Source: an uncultured Prevotella sp.
GTDB lineage: Bacteria; Bacteroidota; Bacteroidia; Bacteroidales; Bacteroidaceae
Assembly: GCF_937863835.1 (NCBI RefSeq)
Contig: NZ_CALMHT010000049.1
Location: forward strand, 1-43,467
DNA: 43,467 nt
Direction of reading: 5' to 3'
A program made the translations under genes and the position numbers. Positions 17,530 through 27,097 of this stretch are shown piece by piece (the stretch's first letter is position 1; the number at the start of each line of letters is the position of its first letter). Below the pieces are notes generated by a model. It was not told the DNA's origin. It was given only the letters and a program-made list of their open reading frames with translations, and searched no databases.

Positions 17530-19494
17530 ATGAAAAAACTTATTCTCTTCTTATTCGCCATTCTCGTTACTGGAATGACAAACGCTAATGATGTAGTGAT
17601 CAAATCACCCGACAGCCGACTGGTTGTTACAGTCAGCAACAATCAAGGAAAAGCCGAATATACGGTGGCTTATAACGGAAAGCAGATGCTTACCCGATCA
17701 GCCCTTGGACTGAAATCCAATGTAGGCGACTTTACGAATGGACTGACCATAAAAGGCGATATACAGGAGAGTGCGGTGGAAAATCATTACACAATGACTC
17801 GTACGAAGAAGTCGGAATCAGACTACAAAGCCAACAAGACTTCCATCACGTTCGAGAACGCTTCGCACCAGGAGATAACGGTCACGTTTCAGGTATCCGA
17901 CAATGATATCGCTTACAAGTATTCGATGCCCAGATATGGTGATACGAAATGCATGGTGATAGAAAGTGAAGCCAGCAGTTTCAACTTTCCTTCTCAGACT
18001 ACCACGTTCCTCTGTCCGCAAATCGGTCCGATGACCGGTTGGGAAAAGACGAAACCAAGTTATGAGGAAGAATACACCGCTGATGCTCAGATGAACGTCA
18101 AATCACAATTCAGTCATGGCTACACATTCCCATGCCTTTTCCGTATCGGCAATGACGGATGGGTGCTCGTCAGTGAAACAGGCGTAAGCAGTAAATACTG
18201 CGGGTCTCATCTCAGCGACTATGATGCGGACAACGGTTATAAGATTGCTTTTCCTGACAAGGGCGAGAACAACGGTGTGGGCATTAACGGTGCGGCGATA
18301 TCTCTTCCGGGCGAATCGCCTTGGCGTACCATCACCATCGGCAATGACCTGAAACCTATCGTCGAGACGACTATCCCTTATGATGTTACGGAACCTCTTT
18401 ACACTCCGTCGCAAGAATATAAGCCGGGCCGATATACGTGGAGTTGGCTACTATGGCAAGATACTTCGGTCAACTATGACGACCAAGTGAAATTTATTGA
18501 TCTCGCCTCTGTGATGGGCTACGAGTATGTGCTGGTAGACAACTGGTGGGACACTCAGATAGGACGCGAACGTATGGCTGACTTGTCAAAATACGCCCAG
18601 TCTAAGAACGTACATCTCATGGTATGGTACAATTCCAACGGATACGAAAACGATGCGCCGCAGTCACCACGCGACTGTATGAACACGTCTGTTGTACGCA
18701 AGAAGGAAATGGCTTGGCTCAAAAGTATCGGTGTCAAGGGTATCAAAGTGGATTTCTTCGGTGGTGACAAACAGGAAACAATGAAACTGTACGAGGATAT
18801 ACTGAGTGATGCCAACGACTATGGTCTTCAGGTCATATTCCACGGTTGCACAATACCGAGAGGTTGGGAACGTATGTACCCCAACTATGTAGGCAGCGAG
18901 GCTGTGCTTGCTTCGGAAAATCTGTTCTTCACCCAGTACCACTGCGACAAAGAAGGTTTCGAACTGACCATGCATCCTTTCTCACGTAATGCTGTGGCTA
19001 GTATGGACTGGGGCGGTGTCATCATGAACCGTCGTATGAACAAAGATAACAACAGTCGACATTATCGCCGCACTTCTGATGTATTCGAGATGGCTACGGG
19101 TATTATCAATCAGTGCAGTATCAACTGTATTGCCATGCAACCCAACAACCTGACCGAACTGCCGCAGATGGAGATAGACTTCCTGAAACAGATTCCTACG
19201 ACATGGGATGAAAGCAAATATATTGCCGGTTATCCAACCAGATATGTAGTGATGGCAAGAAAACATGGAGACAGTTGGTATGTAGCCGGTCTGAACGGAA
19301 CCGACAAGGAGATGACTCTGAATATCAAATTACAGATGTTTGCCGGCAAAACGGTACAATACTATACAGATAATAAGAAAAAAGGAAACGAGATACCTGC
19401 TTCCATTTTGAAAACGCTAAAAGTAGGAAAAGACGGAACAGCCAAAATAACCATGCAACCTATGGGCGGTGCCATACTTCGTTTACAGAAGTGA
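17530..19494 (+). CDS. GH97 family glycoside hydrolase, exported
   Basis: A 654-residue enzyme with a signal peptide (MKKLILFLFAILVTGMTNA) and the three-part GH97 layout: an N-terminal beta-sandwich (about 20-270), a TIM barrel (about 290-560) and a small C-terminal beta domain. GH97 enzymes remove alpha-linked glucose or galactose from sugar chains, usually in the periplasm. Barrel landmarks are WSWLLWQDTSVNYDDQ, VLVDNWWD and GIKVDFFGGDKQ. Asp408 in KVDFF sits where the nucleophile of the retaining branch is expected, with Glu457 or Glu463 (GSEAVLASEN) as candidate acid/base. This suggests a retaining, alpha-galactosidase-like enzyme rather than an inverting SusB-type one; that is inference. 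No SusC/SusD pair is nearby, so it is an isolated gene. Its last 12 bases overlap the end of the convergent thiamine pyrophosphokinase gene. Confidence 0.9.
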   Translation: MKKLILFLFAILVTGMTNANDVVIKSPDSRLVVTVSNNQGKAEYTVAYNGKQMLTRSALGLKSNVGDFTNGLTIKGDIQESAVENHYTMTRTKKSESDYKANKTSITFENASHQEITVTFQVSDNDIAYKYSMPRYGDTKCMVIESEASSFNFPSQTTTFLCPQIGPMTGWEKTKPSYEEEYTADAQMNVKSQFSHGYTFPCLFRIGNDGWVLVSETGVSSKYCGSHLSDYDADNGYKIAFPDKGENNGVGINGAAISLPGESPWRTITIGNDLKPIVETTIPYDVTEPLYTPSQEYKPGRYTWSWLLWQDTSVNYDDQVKFIDLASVMGYEYVLVDNWWDTQIGRERMADLSKYAQSKNVHLMVWYNSNGYENDAPQSPRDCMNTSVVRKKEMAWLKSIGVKGIKVDFFGGDKQETMKLYEDILSDANDYGLQVIFHGCTIPRGWERMYPNYVGSEAVLASENLFFTQYHCDKEGFELTMHPFSRNAVASMDWGGVIMNRRMNKDNNSRHYRRTSDVFEMATGIINQCSINCIAMQPNNLTELPQMEIDFLKQIPTTWDESKYIAGYPTRYVVMARKHGDSWYVAGLNGTDKEMTLNIKLQMFAGKTVQYYTDNKKKGNEIPASILKTLKVGKDGTAKITMQPMGGAILRLQK

Positions 19495-20145
19495 TGCACC
19501 CTTTATTTCATAAGTACGGTAAACAAGATAAGAGCCATCGGCATCAAGTTCCACTTCGTTGCCGGTGGCTTCGTTTAATGTACCCTGCCACAACCATTGA
19601 TAAGCATAAGTAGACCAAGAAAGTCCTTTCTCTTTTATCTCTTTGCTTCCAAAATTATAAATACTTATCTGCTGACCTTTGAAAGTCTCAAATAGATTGT
19701 GGCCTTTTGCCGGTACAAAATATCCATAATCGGTCATCATTATAGGGCGAATACCGAATTGATGCATATACCACACCATTAGACTGATATTGCCCAGAGT
19801 ATGGTCTTCCCGTTTACCAGTAGCACCAAGATATATGATGTCTGTGAACCCCTTGGATATGCAATATTGCGTAGCCTTGGTAAGATCGTTATATTCTTGC
19901 TCTGTCACGATATGTAACAATTCAGCATATTTCTCTTTGTATTCTTCAGGCAGTGAATCACAATCTCCCACAATAGCATTTGGTATATTCCCTTTGTCAA
20001 TATACTCTACAGCGGAATTATCGCAACAACACACGTATCCCGCATTCTTCAATATTGATAATGGTATTGTATGAGACGGGTAATCACCAGCCGCAAGAAT
20101 TACAGCATCAGCCTTATATTCTTTATCAATTTGTGAGTATTTCAT
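19483..20145 (-). CDS. thiamine pyrophosphokinase
   Basis: Transfers pyrophosphate from ATP to thiamine to give the cofactor TPP, in the cytoplasm. The 220-residue sequence has the catalytic-domain motif AIVGDCDSLPEEYK (GDCDS at 60-64), the LTKATQYC strand, and GATGKREDHTLGNISL, all characteristic of the family. The C-terminal part is the small beta domain that holds thiamine (ISIYNFGSKEIKEKGLSWSTYAY). It is the third gene of the riboswitch-controlled operon, starting 20 bases inside pnuT, which implies translational coupling. Import by the TonB receptor and PnuT followed by this kinase makes a salvage route from external thiamine. Confidence 0.93.
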   Translation of the reverse strand: MKYSQIDKEYKADAVILAAGDYPSHTIPLSILKNAGYVCCCDNSAVEYIDKGNIPNAIVGDCDSLPEEYKEKYAELLHIVTEQEYNDLTKATQYCISKGFTDIIYLGATGKREDHTLGNISLMVWYMHQFGIRPIMMTDYGYFVPAKGHNLFETFKGQQISIYNFGSKEIKEKGLSWSTYAYQWLWQGTLNEATGNEVELDADGSYLVYRTYEIKGASLL

Positions 20146-20722
20146 TTGTTTTCATCATTCGTTTCCATTTGAAATAGCCGAATATGGCTATGACCACATA
20201 TAGACCGTAAAGTCCGGCCGTAAAAGGTAAACCTTTGTACACATAAAGTACGCAGCAGACGACATCTACTACAATCCACACAAGCCACTGTTCTACATAC
20301 TTACGCGCCAACGTCCATAATCCTATAATGCTCAGTGCATTTACGAAACTGTCTGTTACCGGTACATTACTGTTCGTAAAACGGACAAGAATCCAGTATA
20401 TTGCAGACCATGCCAACAAAAAGACAATGGTTGAAGGGATAATCAGTCGTTGACGGAAATGGGTTATGGGCATTTCTCCAACTTGGTCTTGTCCGCGCTT
20501 TTTGAAAAATTTCCATATCACGAATCCATAGACAGCTGCCAGAAGATAATAGACTGCCATTCCGAAATCGGCATACAGTCCGGCATCGAAATACTTGAAT
20601 ATATCTATGGCTGGCATGACGATGCCTACCAACCATAGATAAATGCTTGCCTTGTATTCAAGCCAGACATAGACTAATCCTACTATCGTGGCTGTGATAT
20701 CAAGTATAGTGAGTGTCTCCAT
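20126..20722 (-). CDS. pnuT: PnuC-family transporter, probable thiamine importer PnuT
   Basis: A 198-residue inner-membrane protein with about seven hydrophobic segments and PnuC-family features (YVWLEYKASIYLWLVGIVMPAIDIFKYF near the N-terminus; a WLVWIVVDVVCCVLYVYKGL helix pair near the C-terminus). PnuC proteins are facilitators for nicotinamide riboside; the PnuT branch is assigned to thiamine because in Bacteroidetes it occurs under TPP riboswitches with a TonB receptor and thiamine pyrophosphokinase, exactly the context here. It begins one base after the receptor stop codon. Uptake is driven by trapping through phosphorylation by the next gene product. The substrate is inferred from context. 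Confidence 0.88.
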   Translation of the reverse strand: METLTILDITATIVGLVYVWLEYKASIYLWLVGIVMPAIDIFKYFDAGLYADFGMAVYYLLAAVYGFVIWKFFKKRGQDQVGEMPITHFRQRLIIPSTIVFLLAWSAIYWILVRFTNSNVPVTDSFVNALSIIGLWTLARKYVEQWLVWIVVDVVCCVLYVYKGLPFTAGLYGLYVVIAIFGYFKWKRMMKTNEILTN

Positions 20723-20723
20723 C

Positions 20724-23012
20724 CTAGAAATTCAAAGACAGATGACCCATAAAATAGCAGGGAGCCTGTGCTGACAGTCCTGTCTCATAAGGATCATCCG
20801 TAGCACAATATGCGATTACGTTCCCGTTGGAACCTTTCTTAAAACCAGGTGACGACCATCCGTTGCTTTCATATTTCTCACTGAATATGTTATATATCGT
20901 GCATCCTACCGTCGCAGATTTCAATCCCTTGAGTTTAAAGGTATATGCGAGGTCAAGGTTTGTAACGAAATAAGCATTGAGCACGGTACTTACTTCCTTA
21001 TCTGTCTTAGATTCGGAATCATAATATGTATAGGAGTCAAAGCCTGTATTGGTAAGATACTGTTTACCTACATACTGACTTTGGATATTTGCAGATAGCC
21101 CTTTATAATTGAACGTGAAGATATTATTGAATATCGTACTCGGAGAGAATGACAAAGGCGTTTCTCCAAGGTTTGTCATGGTACCATCGTCGAGTGTTAC
21201 AGTCCAATCTTTCGCCCTGTTTCTGCTGAATGTGGCATTGGCATCCCAACGGAACCAGTCGACAGGTTGATAAGCTGCCTGCAGTTCTACACCGGCACGG
21301 TAACTCTTACCTGCATTTTTGGCTATGGCCTCACCTATGTTATTCAATTCACCCGTCAGTACGAACTGATCACGGTAATTCATATAGTAGAAATTAACTC
21401 CTGCTGAGAACACCTTACTCTGATACTTATATCCCAATTCCCAATCGTACAGTCGTTCTGCCTTCAGATCTGTACCGATATTATCCTCATAATCATTACG
21501 GGTTGGTTCCTTATGAGATATGGCGAACGAGGCATACACCTTATTATTGGCATTGATATCATAATAAAGTCCGGCCTTGGGATTGAAGAAATCAAACTTA
21601 TCTTTCAGATTGAATACAGTTTGTGTCGTCCCTTCAAACGCATCTGTAGGACCTGTCATACTATATCCCACATGACGGTACTGCAAATCGACATAAGCAT
21701 TGAGTCCATTCAGAAATTCATAGTTTACCTTGCCATATATGTTCGTATCATACTTCTTTGCATTATTATTATAATATTCATGCAGAGGGTCTAAGTCGGC
21801 TGTATAGTTCTTCACCCAGATTACATTTCCGAAATGGTCTCCATCATATTTGTTCCATCCACCTCCGAGTGTTGCTGTAAGTCCGTTTTTATTGTCATAG
21901 TTGAGTGATGATACGAAACCATAAAAGTCATTATCCATTAATTTTCGGCGTATTAAGTCGCTCGTCAATGAAACATCCGTAGACAATGTATACTTATATA
22001 GTTTTGCTCCCGATTTATACTCTTCATAATAACCATGTCCGTGTGTATAATGCAGAGCTACATTCAAATTCAGATTAGGACTGATTATCTGATTCCACAA
22101 CAACTGGTAATGCTGTTGGTGGTAATTATCAGTCTGGTCTTTATAATAATGTCTGTTACCATCATTGTCATAGTATTCGCCACACGAATTATACGTACGT
22201 CCGTTCTGCTGCATCTCATACAGAGAAGCATAATTCCATGCATGATAAGTTTTCTCTGTTCCATTGAAAGTAATAAACTTGATTACAGTATTGTCTGAGA
22301 AATATCCACCTTGAAGGAAATAGGAATTCAGTCTGACGGAAGCCCTGTCTATATATCCGTCACTGCCTATGTTAGACAGACGTCCCTGCACACCCCAATG
22401 ACCACCAAGTATGCCCGTACCGAAACGCAATGTCTCTTTATGAGAACCATAAGAACCGGCACTGCCGTCCAATCCTAAAAACGGTTTTACTCCGATGTCT
22501 TCGGTTTGCATATTCACACTGGCACCGAATGCGCCACCACCATTTGTAGAGGAACCTACTCCACGCTGTATCTGCATTGACTCTACACTCGAAGCGAAAT
22601 CGGGCATATTCACCCAATATACCTGATTACTCTCTGCATCATTGACAGGTATGCCATTGGTTGTAATGTTGATTCGTGAAGGATCAGTACCACGTACACG
22701 TATACCGGTGTAACCTATTCCGGTTCCGGCATCTGACGAGGTTGTGACAGAAGGAGTAAGTGATAACAAGAACGGGATATCCTGTCCGAAATTCACGGCC
22801 TTAATCTCTTTTTTGCTGAAATTCTGAAATGCCATAGGCGTTTTCTGTCCTGCTCGTGTTGAAACGACCTGTACATCCTGCAACATAACTGATTTCATAC
22901 TTTCACCGCCGACTGTGTTGAGAGAATCCAACTTGGTTTCTTTTAAGTTCTCCGCGTATGCCTGTGGAAGGCATACAACAACTGCTGCCACAAGCAGCAT
23001 CATTTTTTTCAT
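20724..23012 (-). CDS. TonB-dependent outer-membrane receptor, probably for thiamine
   Basis: A TonB-dependent receptor of about 762 residues. I chose the ATG at 23012 because the signal peptide MKKMMLLVAAVVVCLPQAYA starts there; the frame extends 8 codons further up, to 23036, into the leader. After the signal peptide come a plug domain at about 45-175 (VQVVSTRAGQKTPMAF, TGIRVRGTDPSRINITTNGIPVND) and a barrel of about 22 strands ending in an aromatic last strand (CYFMGHLSLNF). There is no carboxypeptidase-like N-terminal repeat and no SusD partner, which fits small-molecule rather than glycan uptake. A TPP riboswitch precedes it, and PnuT and thiamine pyrophosphokinase follow, so the ligand is probably thiamine or a phosphate or precursor of it. 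Confidence 0.92.
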   Translation of the reverse strand: MKKMMLLVAAVVVCLPQAYAENLKETKLDSLNTVGGESMKSVMLQDVQVVSTRAGQKTPMAFQNFSKKEIKAVNFGQDIPFLLSLTPSVTTSSDAGTGIGYTGIRVRGTDPSRINITTNGIPVNDAESNQVYWVNMPDFASSVESMQIQRGVGSSTNGGGAFGASVNMQTEDIGVKPFLGLDGSAGSYGSHKETLRFGTGILGGHWGVQGRLSNIGSDGYIDRASVRLNSYFLQGGYFSDNTVIKFITFNGTEKTYHAWNYASLYEMQQNGRTYNSCGEYYDNDGNRHYYKDQTDNYHQQHYQLLWNQIISPNLNLNVALHYTHGHGYYEEYKSGAKLYKYTLSTDVSLTSDLIRRKLMDNDFYGFVSSLNYDNKNGLTATLGGGWNKYDGDHFGNVIWVKNYTADLDPLHEYYNNNAKKYDTNIYGKVNYEFLNGLNAYVDLQYRHVGYSMTGPTDAFEGTTQTVFNLKDKFDFFNPKAGLYYDINANNKVYASFAISHKEPTRNDYEDNIGTDLKAERLYDWELGYKYQSKVFSAGVNFYYMNYRDQFVLTGELNNIGEAIAKNAGKSYRAGVELQAAYQPVDWFRWDANATFSRNRAKDWTVTLDDGTMTNLGETPLSFSPSTIFNNIFTFNYKGLSANIQSQYVGKQYLTNTGFDSYTYYDSESKTDKEVSTVLNAYFVTNLDLAYTFKLKGLKSATVGCTIYNIFSEKYESNGWSSPGFKKGSNGNVIAYCATDDPYETGLSAQAPCYFMGHLSLNF

Positions 23013-23059
23013 TTTACCTTTTATTAAATTACACAAAAAGGGGGTCTTTTTATGTTCCT

Positions 23060-23131
23060 TTTTCCCTACGCCGGCATTATCCGGATCAGGTTAGAGGGTC
23101 TGTTCTCAGCCCGAGACATCGGGCACCCCAT
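23060..23131 (-). promoter_or_regulatory. TPP riboswitch (THI element)
   Basis: Read on the minus strand, the conserved THI-box parts appear in order: GGGGTGCC, then GGCTGAGA, then ACCCTCTAACCTGATC, then GGATAATGCCGGCGTAGGGA. These form the pyrimidine- and pyrophosphate-binding helices. The element begins a few bases after the predicted transcription start. Binding of TPP should lower expression of the receptor-PnuT-kinase operon. The leader between it and the start codon has a C-run (23040-23044) that could pair with the G-run at the 5' side of the aptamer, a possible switching partner; this pairing is only a suggestion. Confidence 0.97.
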
Positions 23132-23143
23132 TAAATTCGTCTA

Positions 23144-23174
23144 CAAAGGTACGATATTTTATTTGTTATAGCAA
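23144..23174 (-). promoter_or_regulatory. promoter of the thiamine operon
   Basis: On the minus strand, TTG at 23174-23172, a 20-base spacer and TACCTTTG at 23151-23144. Both boxes match consensus. The start is predicted near 23138, just before the riboswitch. Confidence 0.75.
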
Positions 23175-23223
23175 GGGTTTATGACAATAAATGCATCTTT
23201 ATGGTTGACTACCCTGATATAAC

Positions 23224-23265
23224 AAAAAACTCCCGGAGAAATAAAAAGGATTTCACCGGGAGTTT
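23224..23265 (-). terminator. terminator of the yfhO-uraA transcript
   Basis: Arms AAACTCCCGG (23227-23236) and CCGGGAGTTT (23256-23265), extended inward by GAAAT/ATTTC. On the minus strand it is followed by TTTTTT. It separates uraA from the thiamine operon promoter. Confidence 0.88.
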
Positions 23266-23284
23266 CTTGTCATAATGATTATAA

Positions 23285-24493
23285 TTATTCTGTTGCTTCT
23301 TTTTCTTTGGGCAACAAGAGATTGAGCACGACTCCCACGATTGCTGCAAGTCCGATTCCGGACATGGAGAAGCTACCGGCGGATAACACAGCACCGCCAA
23401 TACCCATTGTCAATGTAATTGAAAATATGATTATATTACGTGTGACACTGAAATTGACTTTATTCTGTATCAAGTTCTGAACACCGACGCTGGCTATCGT
23501 TCCGAAAAGGAGCAACATGATTCCACCAAGTACTGCGGATGGAATAGACTGAAGCAATGCGCTCAGTTTACCAATGACAGAAAACACAATGGCTGTTCCG
23601 GCTGCGATACGGATAACGACAGGATTAGTGACCTTGGTGATAGACATAGCTCCCGTTACTTCAGCGTATGTGGTTACTGGAGGACCGGCAAGCAGAGCTG
23701 CGACAAGACATGCGACACCATCGCCCAACAGTGTACGATGTAATCCCGGGTCTTTAGTAAAATCCTTATCTGCCACGGCACCTACGACATACACATCTCC
23801 GATATGTTCAATGACAGGAGCGATAGCCACCGGTATCATAAAGATAAAAGGTTCCCATCGGAAATTGGGGAGATGAAAATGTGCCAAAGATGTAGGCAAT
23901 GCAAACCATGGGGCAGACGCCACATGCGAGAAATCGACCTGTCCCATAAAGGCAGCCACTACATATCCAACTATTATTCCACTGATTACAGGTATCAGTT
24001 TTATCAAACCTCTGCCTAAAGTCAAGACCGATATTGCTGTGACCAAAGAGATGATAGCCAACAACCAGTTGGACTTGGCCATATCTACGGCACTTCCCGA
24101 CAAGGTAAGACCGATCAGTATAATGACAGGTCCTATAACAACAGGCGGAAATATGCGGTCCAAAAATTTTTTACCTTGCAATTTTACAATAGCGCTCATG
24201 ATAAAATAGACTAACGAAACGCCCGTCAATCCAGCTAATGTTCCAGCCATACCCCATTGCTTGGTAGCCGCAATAATCGGTGCTATAAAAGCGAAACTGC
24301 TTCCAAGAAATATAGGCACTTTCCCTTTTGTCATGAGGTGGAATATGAAAGTACCTAAACCGGCAGTAAAAAGAGCTGTCGAAGGATCTAGCCCTACCAA
24401 TAAGGGCACCAATACTGTCGCACCAAAAGCGACAAAAAGGAACTGTACTCCTATAATCGTTTTGCGCGTTGCAGACAAATTGTTTGTATCCAT
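23285..24493 (-). CDS. uraA: uracil/xanthine permease (NCS2 family)
   Basis: A proton-coupled nucleobase importer of the inner membrane, 402 residues long, with about 14 hydrophobic segments. Recognisable NCS2/UraA features are FGATVLVPLLVGLDPSTALF at the first helices, GSSFAFIAPI in the third, and the helix-10 region PVTTYAEVTGAMSITKVTNP, which carries the conserved Glu that contacts the base. The substrate is probably uracil, because GSSFAF followed by the TYAE motif is the uracil-type pattern; xanthine is less likely. The gene lies 15 bases after yfhO on the same strand and ends in a strong terminator. I see no promoter of its own. Confidence 0.92.
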   Translation of the reverse strand: MDTNNLSATRKTIIGVQFLFVAFGATVLVPLLVGLDPSTALFTAGLGTFIFHLMTKGKVPIFLGSSFAFIAPIIAATKQWGMAGTLAGLTGVSLVYFIMSAIVKLQGKKFLDRIFPPVVIGPVIILIGLTLSGSAVDMAKSNWLLAIISLVTAISVLTLGRGLIKLIPVISGIIVGYVVAAFMGQVDFSHVASAPWFALPTSLAHFHLPNFRWEPFIFMIPVAIAPVIEHIGDVYVVGAVADKDFTKDPGLHRTLLGDGVACLVAALLAGPPVTTYAEVTGAMSITKVTNPVVIRIAAGTAIVFSVIGKLSALLQSIPSAVLGGIMLLLFGTIASVGVQNLIQNKVNFSVTRNIIIFSITLTMGIGGAVLSAGSFSMSGIGLAAIVGVVLNLLLPKEKEATE

Positions 24494-24508
24494 AATATTA
24501 GTTTAAAG

Positions 24509-27004
24509 TTATTTCTCACCTTGTTTCTTTTTGCGCCATTCGAAAAAGACTACGAACAACACTGCTATGATCAATACTGCGAACGATATATAAGCAATCG
24601 TTTCGGTAGTGTCTACAGATTTCGGCATAAATGAAAGGACGACTTTGTGATTTCCCGGTTTTACATTGATAGCACGCAGGATATAGTTGACTCTGCCCAC
24701 TGGCACTTCCTTTCCGTCTACGGTTGCAGTCCATTCCGGATAATATATTTCCGAGAACACCACGACACCGCCTGCAGAAGTTCTCACATCGTATTCCAGT
24801 TGGTTAGGTTCATATTTCTTTAATGTCACTGATGAACCGTCACCCTGTTTTTGAGATGTCCCCAATATTTCCTTAAACTTCTTATCCGCTACTGCTTCAT
24901 GTAGCAAATCTATCTTTCCCACCTTATCTATTTCCTGATTGGCATTGTCAACATACGAAATATGATCTATCATCCAAGCATTACCATTAGCATAAGGGTT
25001 CTGCAACGGTACAGTCTGGTTATTCTGCAGTGGCAAGATAAAATACTTGGTATTAAGCATATTCAGTATCGGGAAGATACTGTCTCCATTAACTTTCGAC
25101 ATATCTCCCTGAGCTGCTGATACAGCTTTCATCAAACTCTGCATCTCGGGTGCGATATAGGCATCTATCATATCCTGATATCTATGAAGTTTGGCTGCAT
25201 GATATCCACCTATACTCTTATGATAATAAGATGTCTCATTTTCATTGAACGTGTTCGAGGCTAGATTCAGGACACGGTAGTCGAGCGATTTGTCTCTCAA
25301 TATCTGCTCGTCTGTGGCTGTCTTCTGCTGCGGTGCTTCGCGCTGGCTCTTTTCCACAAACATATCATCATTAAGATAACGCTTGTTTACCTGCCACATA
25401 TCAATCAGACACAAGATAGCTATTGCACCGACCATGTATTCCGATTTCAGTTTCTTTGCCTTGAAGAGCAATAAGAAAACTGTTCCGATTACGATAATCC
25501 AGAACGAACGCCAACAATCAGCTGTGAATATAGCACGACGCATCTCTTTCAGGTTGTCGAGCAAAGGATTCAACTGATCTCCCGGTATCTGCGACATTGC
25601 CTGCATTTCACTTGACGAGACGAAATCAGAGAAAAACAAAGTAGGCATCAGAGCAAACAGCAATGCGAAACCTGCGGTAAGTCCGAAACTGATATATACA
25701 AATTTTATTTTTTTTGTAAGTATGTCCGGTTCTTCTACAATCTTCTTCAGCGCAAGCATCGCCAGAAGAGGTATCGTAAATTCGGCAATGACCAAAATCG
25801 ACGCGACTGTCCTGAACTTGGCATACATAGGTATATAATCAAGGAAGAAGTCGGTAAAGCCCATGAAGTTTCTGCCCCATGACAACAATACCGAAAGTAT
25901 CGTTGCTGCAAGCAGTGCCCATTTCATCGGACCTTTTACGATAAACAGTCCTAAGACAAACAACATGAGTACGAAAGCGCCGACATATACAGGACCGCTG
26001 GTACCTGGCTGCTCACCCCAATATTGTCCCAATTGCTGATATATCTGCAGATAGTTATTATCCGCCTTTTCCATGGCAATCTTGTTATCAGACAAAGGTA
26101 TAGATGCTCCACCCTTTGTATTTGGCACAAGAAGAGTCCATGTTTCATCAATACCATAACTCCACTGGGTAATATAGTCGCGGTCCAGACCGGAACTGGT
26201 CTGGTTTGCCTTGTTTTTCTTGACCAACTCACTCTTACCGCGCATAGACTCCTGACCATACTGCCATGTATGATACAAGTTTGAGATATTGATACATACG
26301 CCCAAAGCAGCCCCTACTATACAGACGGCTGTTGCCTTGACAAATTTGGATATTTCCTTGTTGCGTATGGCATCCACCATATACGCTATAAACATAAACA
26401 GGATAATAAACAGATAATAATATGTCATCTGTACATGGTTGGCATCGATCTCGAATGCGGTAAATATAGCCATCACGATTCCACCGGTAAGAAACTTACC
26501 TCTGTATGCCAATACCATACCTGCTATAAGAGGCGGCAGATATGCCAATGCCATTACCTTCCATATATGACCTGCTGCTATAATAATGAAGAAATAACTT
26601 GAGAAAGCCCATATTATAGAACCCAATACGGCTAAATGCTGTCTGAAATCGAATGCCCTTAACAGTATATAGAATCCTAATAGGTATACAAAGACATACC
26701 ATACGTTTTCCGGCAACCAAAGATGATATGCCTTAGTCGCTGCCGACAGACTCTGGGTACTTTTGTACGACGGTGCCATCTGATAAGTGGGCATTCCGCT
26801 GAAAATGGAATTGGTCCAACGTGTTACTTCACCTGTACGGTCATGATATTCGGACGCCTCTACGCCGGAACCTCTTCCTGCTGAAGAATCATGACGGTAA
26901 AGAATACGGCCTTCTGTATCTGCCGGAAAAAAATAAGCGAATGAGATAACCGCAAATAACAATATTGCCAAGATGTCCGGCAACCATAGTTTCCAAGTTT
27001 TCAT
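24509..27004 (-). CDS. YfhO-family large membrane protein
   Basis: About 831 residues. I chose the ATG at 27004 because MKTWKLWLPDILAILLF begins there with a membrane helix, while the 12 codons before it overlap the promoter region. The protein has about 12 hydrophobic segments, with large external loops, and a C-terminal soluble domain (after about residue 560) ending in a last membrane helix. The segment EIYYPEWTATVDGKEVPVGRVNYILRAINV is a hallmark of the YfhO family. Family members are implicated in glycosylation of cell-wall polymers such as lipoteichoic acid in Firmicutes; the role in Bacteroidetes is not established as far as I know. It is followed after 15 bases by uraA. Confidence 0.85.
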   Translation of the reverse strand: MKTWKLWLPDILAILLFAVISFAYFFPADTEGRILYRHDSSAGRGSGVEASEYHDRTGEVTRWTNSIFSGMPTYQMAPSYKSTQSLSAATKAYHLWLPENVWYVFVYLLGFYILLRAFDFRQHLAVLGSIIWAFSSYFFIIIAAGHIWKVMALAYLPPLIAGMVLAYRGKFLTGGIVMAIFTAFEIDANHVQMTYYYLFIILFMFIAYMVDAIRNKEISKFVKATAVCIVGAALGVCINISNLYHTWQYGQESMRGKSELVKKNKANQTSSGLDRDYITQWSYGIDETWTLLVPNTKGGASIPLSDNKIAMEKADNNYLQIYQQLGQYWGEQPGTSGPVYVGAFVLMLFVLGLFIVKGPMKWALLAATILSVLLSWGRNFMGFTDFFLDYIPMYAKFRTVASILVIAEFTIPLLAMLALKKIVEEPDILTKKIKFVYISFGLTAGFALLFALMPTLFFSDFVSSSEMQAMSQIPGDQLNPLLDNLKEMRRAIFTADCWRSFWIIVIGTVFLLLFKAKKLKSEYMVGAIAILCLIDMWQVNKRYLNDDMFVEKSQREAPQQKTATDEQILRDKSLDYRVLNLASNTFNENETSYYHKSIGGYHAAKLHRYQDMIDAYIAPEMQSLMKAVSAAQGDMSKVNGDSIFPILNMLNTKYFILPLQNNQTVPLQNPYANGNAWMIDHISYVDNANQEIDKVGKIDLLHEAVADKKFKEILGTSQKQGDGSSVTLKKYEPNQLEYDVRTSAGGVVVFSEIYYPEWTATVDGKEVPVGRVNYILRAINVKPGNHKVVLSFMPKSVDTTETIAYISFAVLIIAVLFVVFFEWRKKKQGEK

Positions 27005-27037
27005 ATTAAATATTAATGTAATTCTAGAATTCGGTGA

Positions 27038-27045
27038 CAAAGATA
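27038..27045 (-). promoter_or_regulatory. -7 promoter box of yfhO
   Basis: Minus-strand TATCTTTG, exact TAnnTTTG match, 33 bases before the chosen start codon. It supports the later start, as the upstream ATG at 27040 would lie within this box. Confidence 0.55.
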
Positions 27046-27068
27046 CGGCAAAATTTAGAAAAAGTTAT

Positions 27069-27076
27069 TATCTTTG
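27069..27076 (+). promoter_or_regulatory. -7 promoter box of mtnN-luxS
   Basis: TATCTTTG, exact match, 21 bases before the mtnN start codon; divergent from the yfhO promoter, with 23 bases between the two boxes. Confidence 0.6.
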
Positions 27077-27097
27077 CCCAATTAATTATCAAATAAA

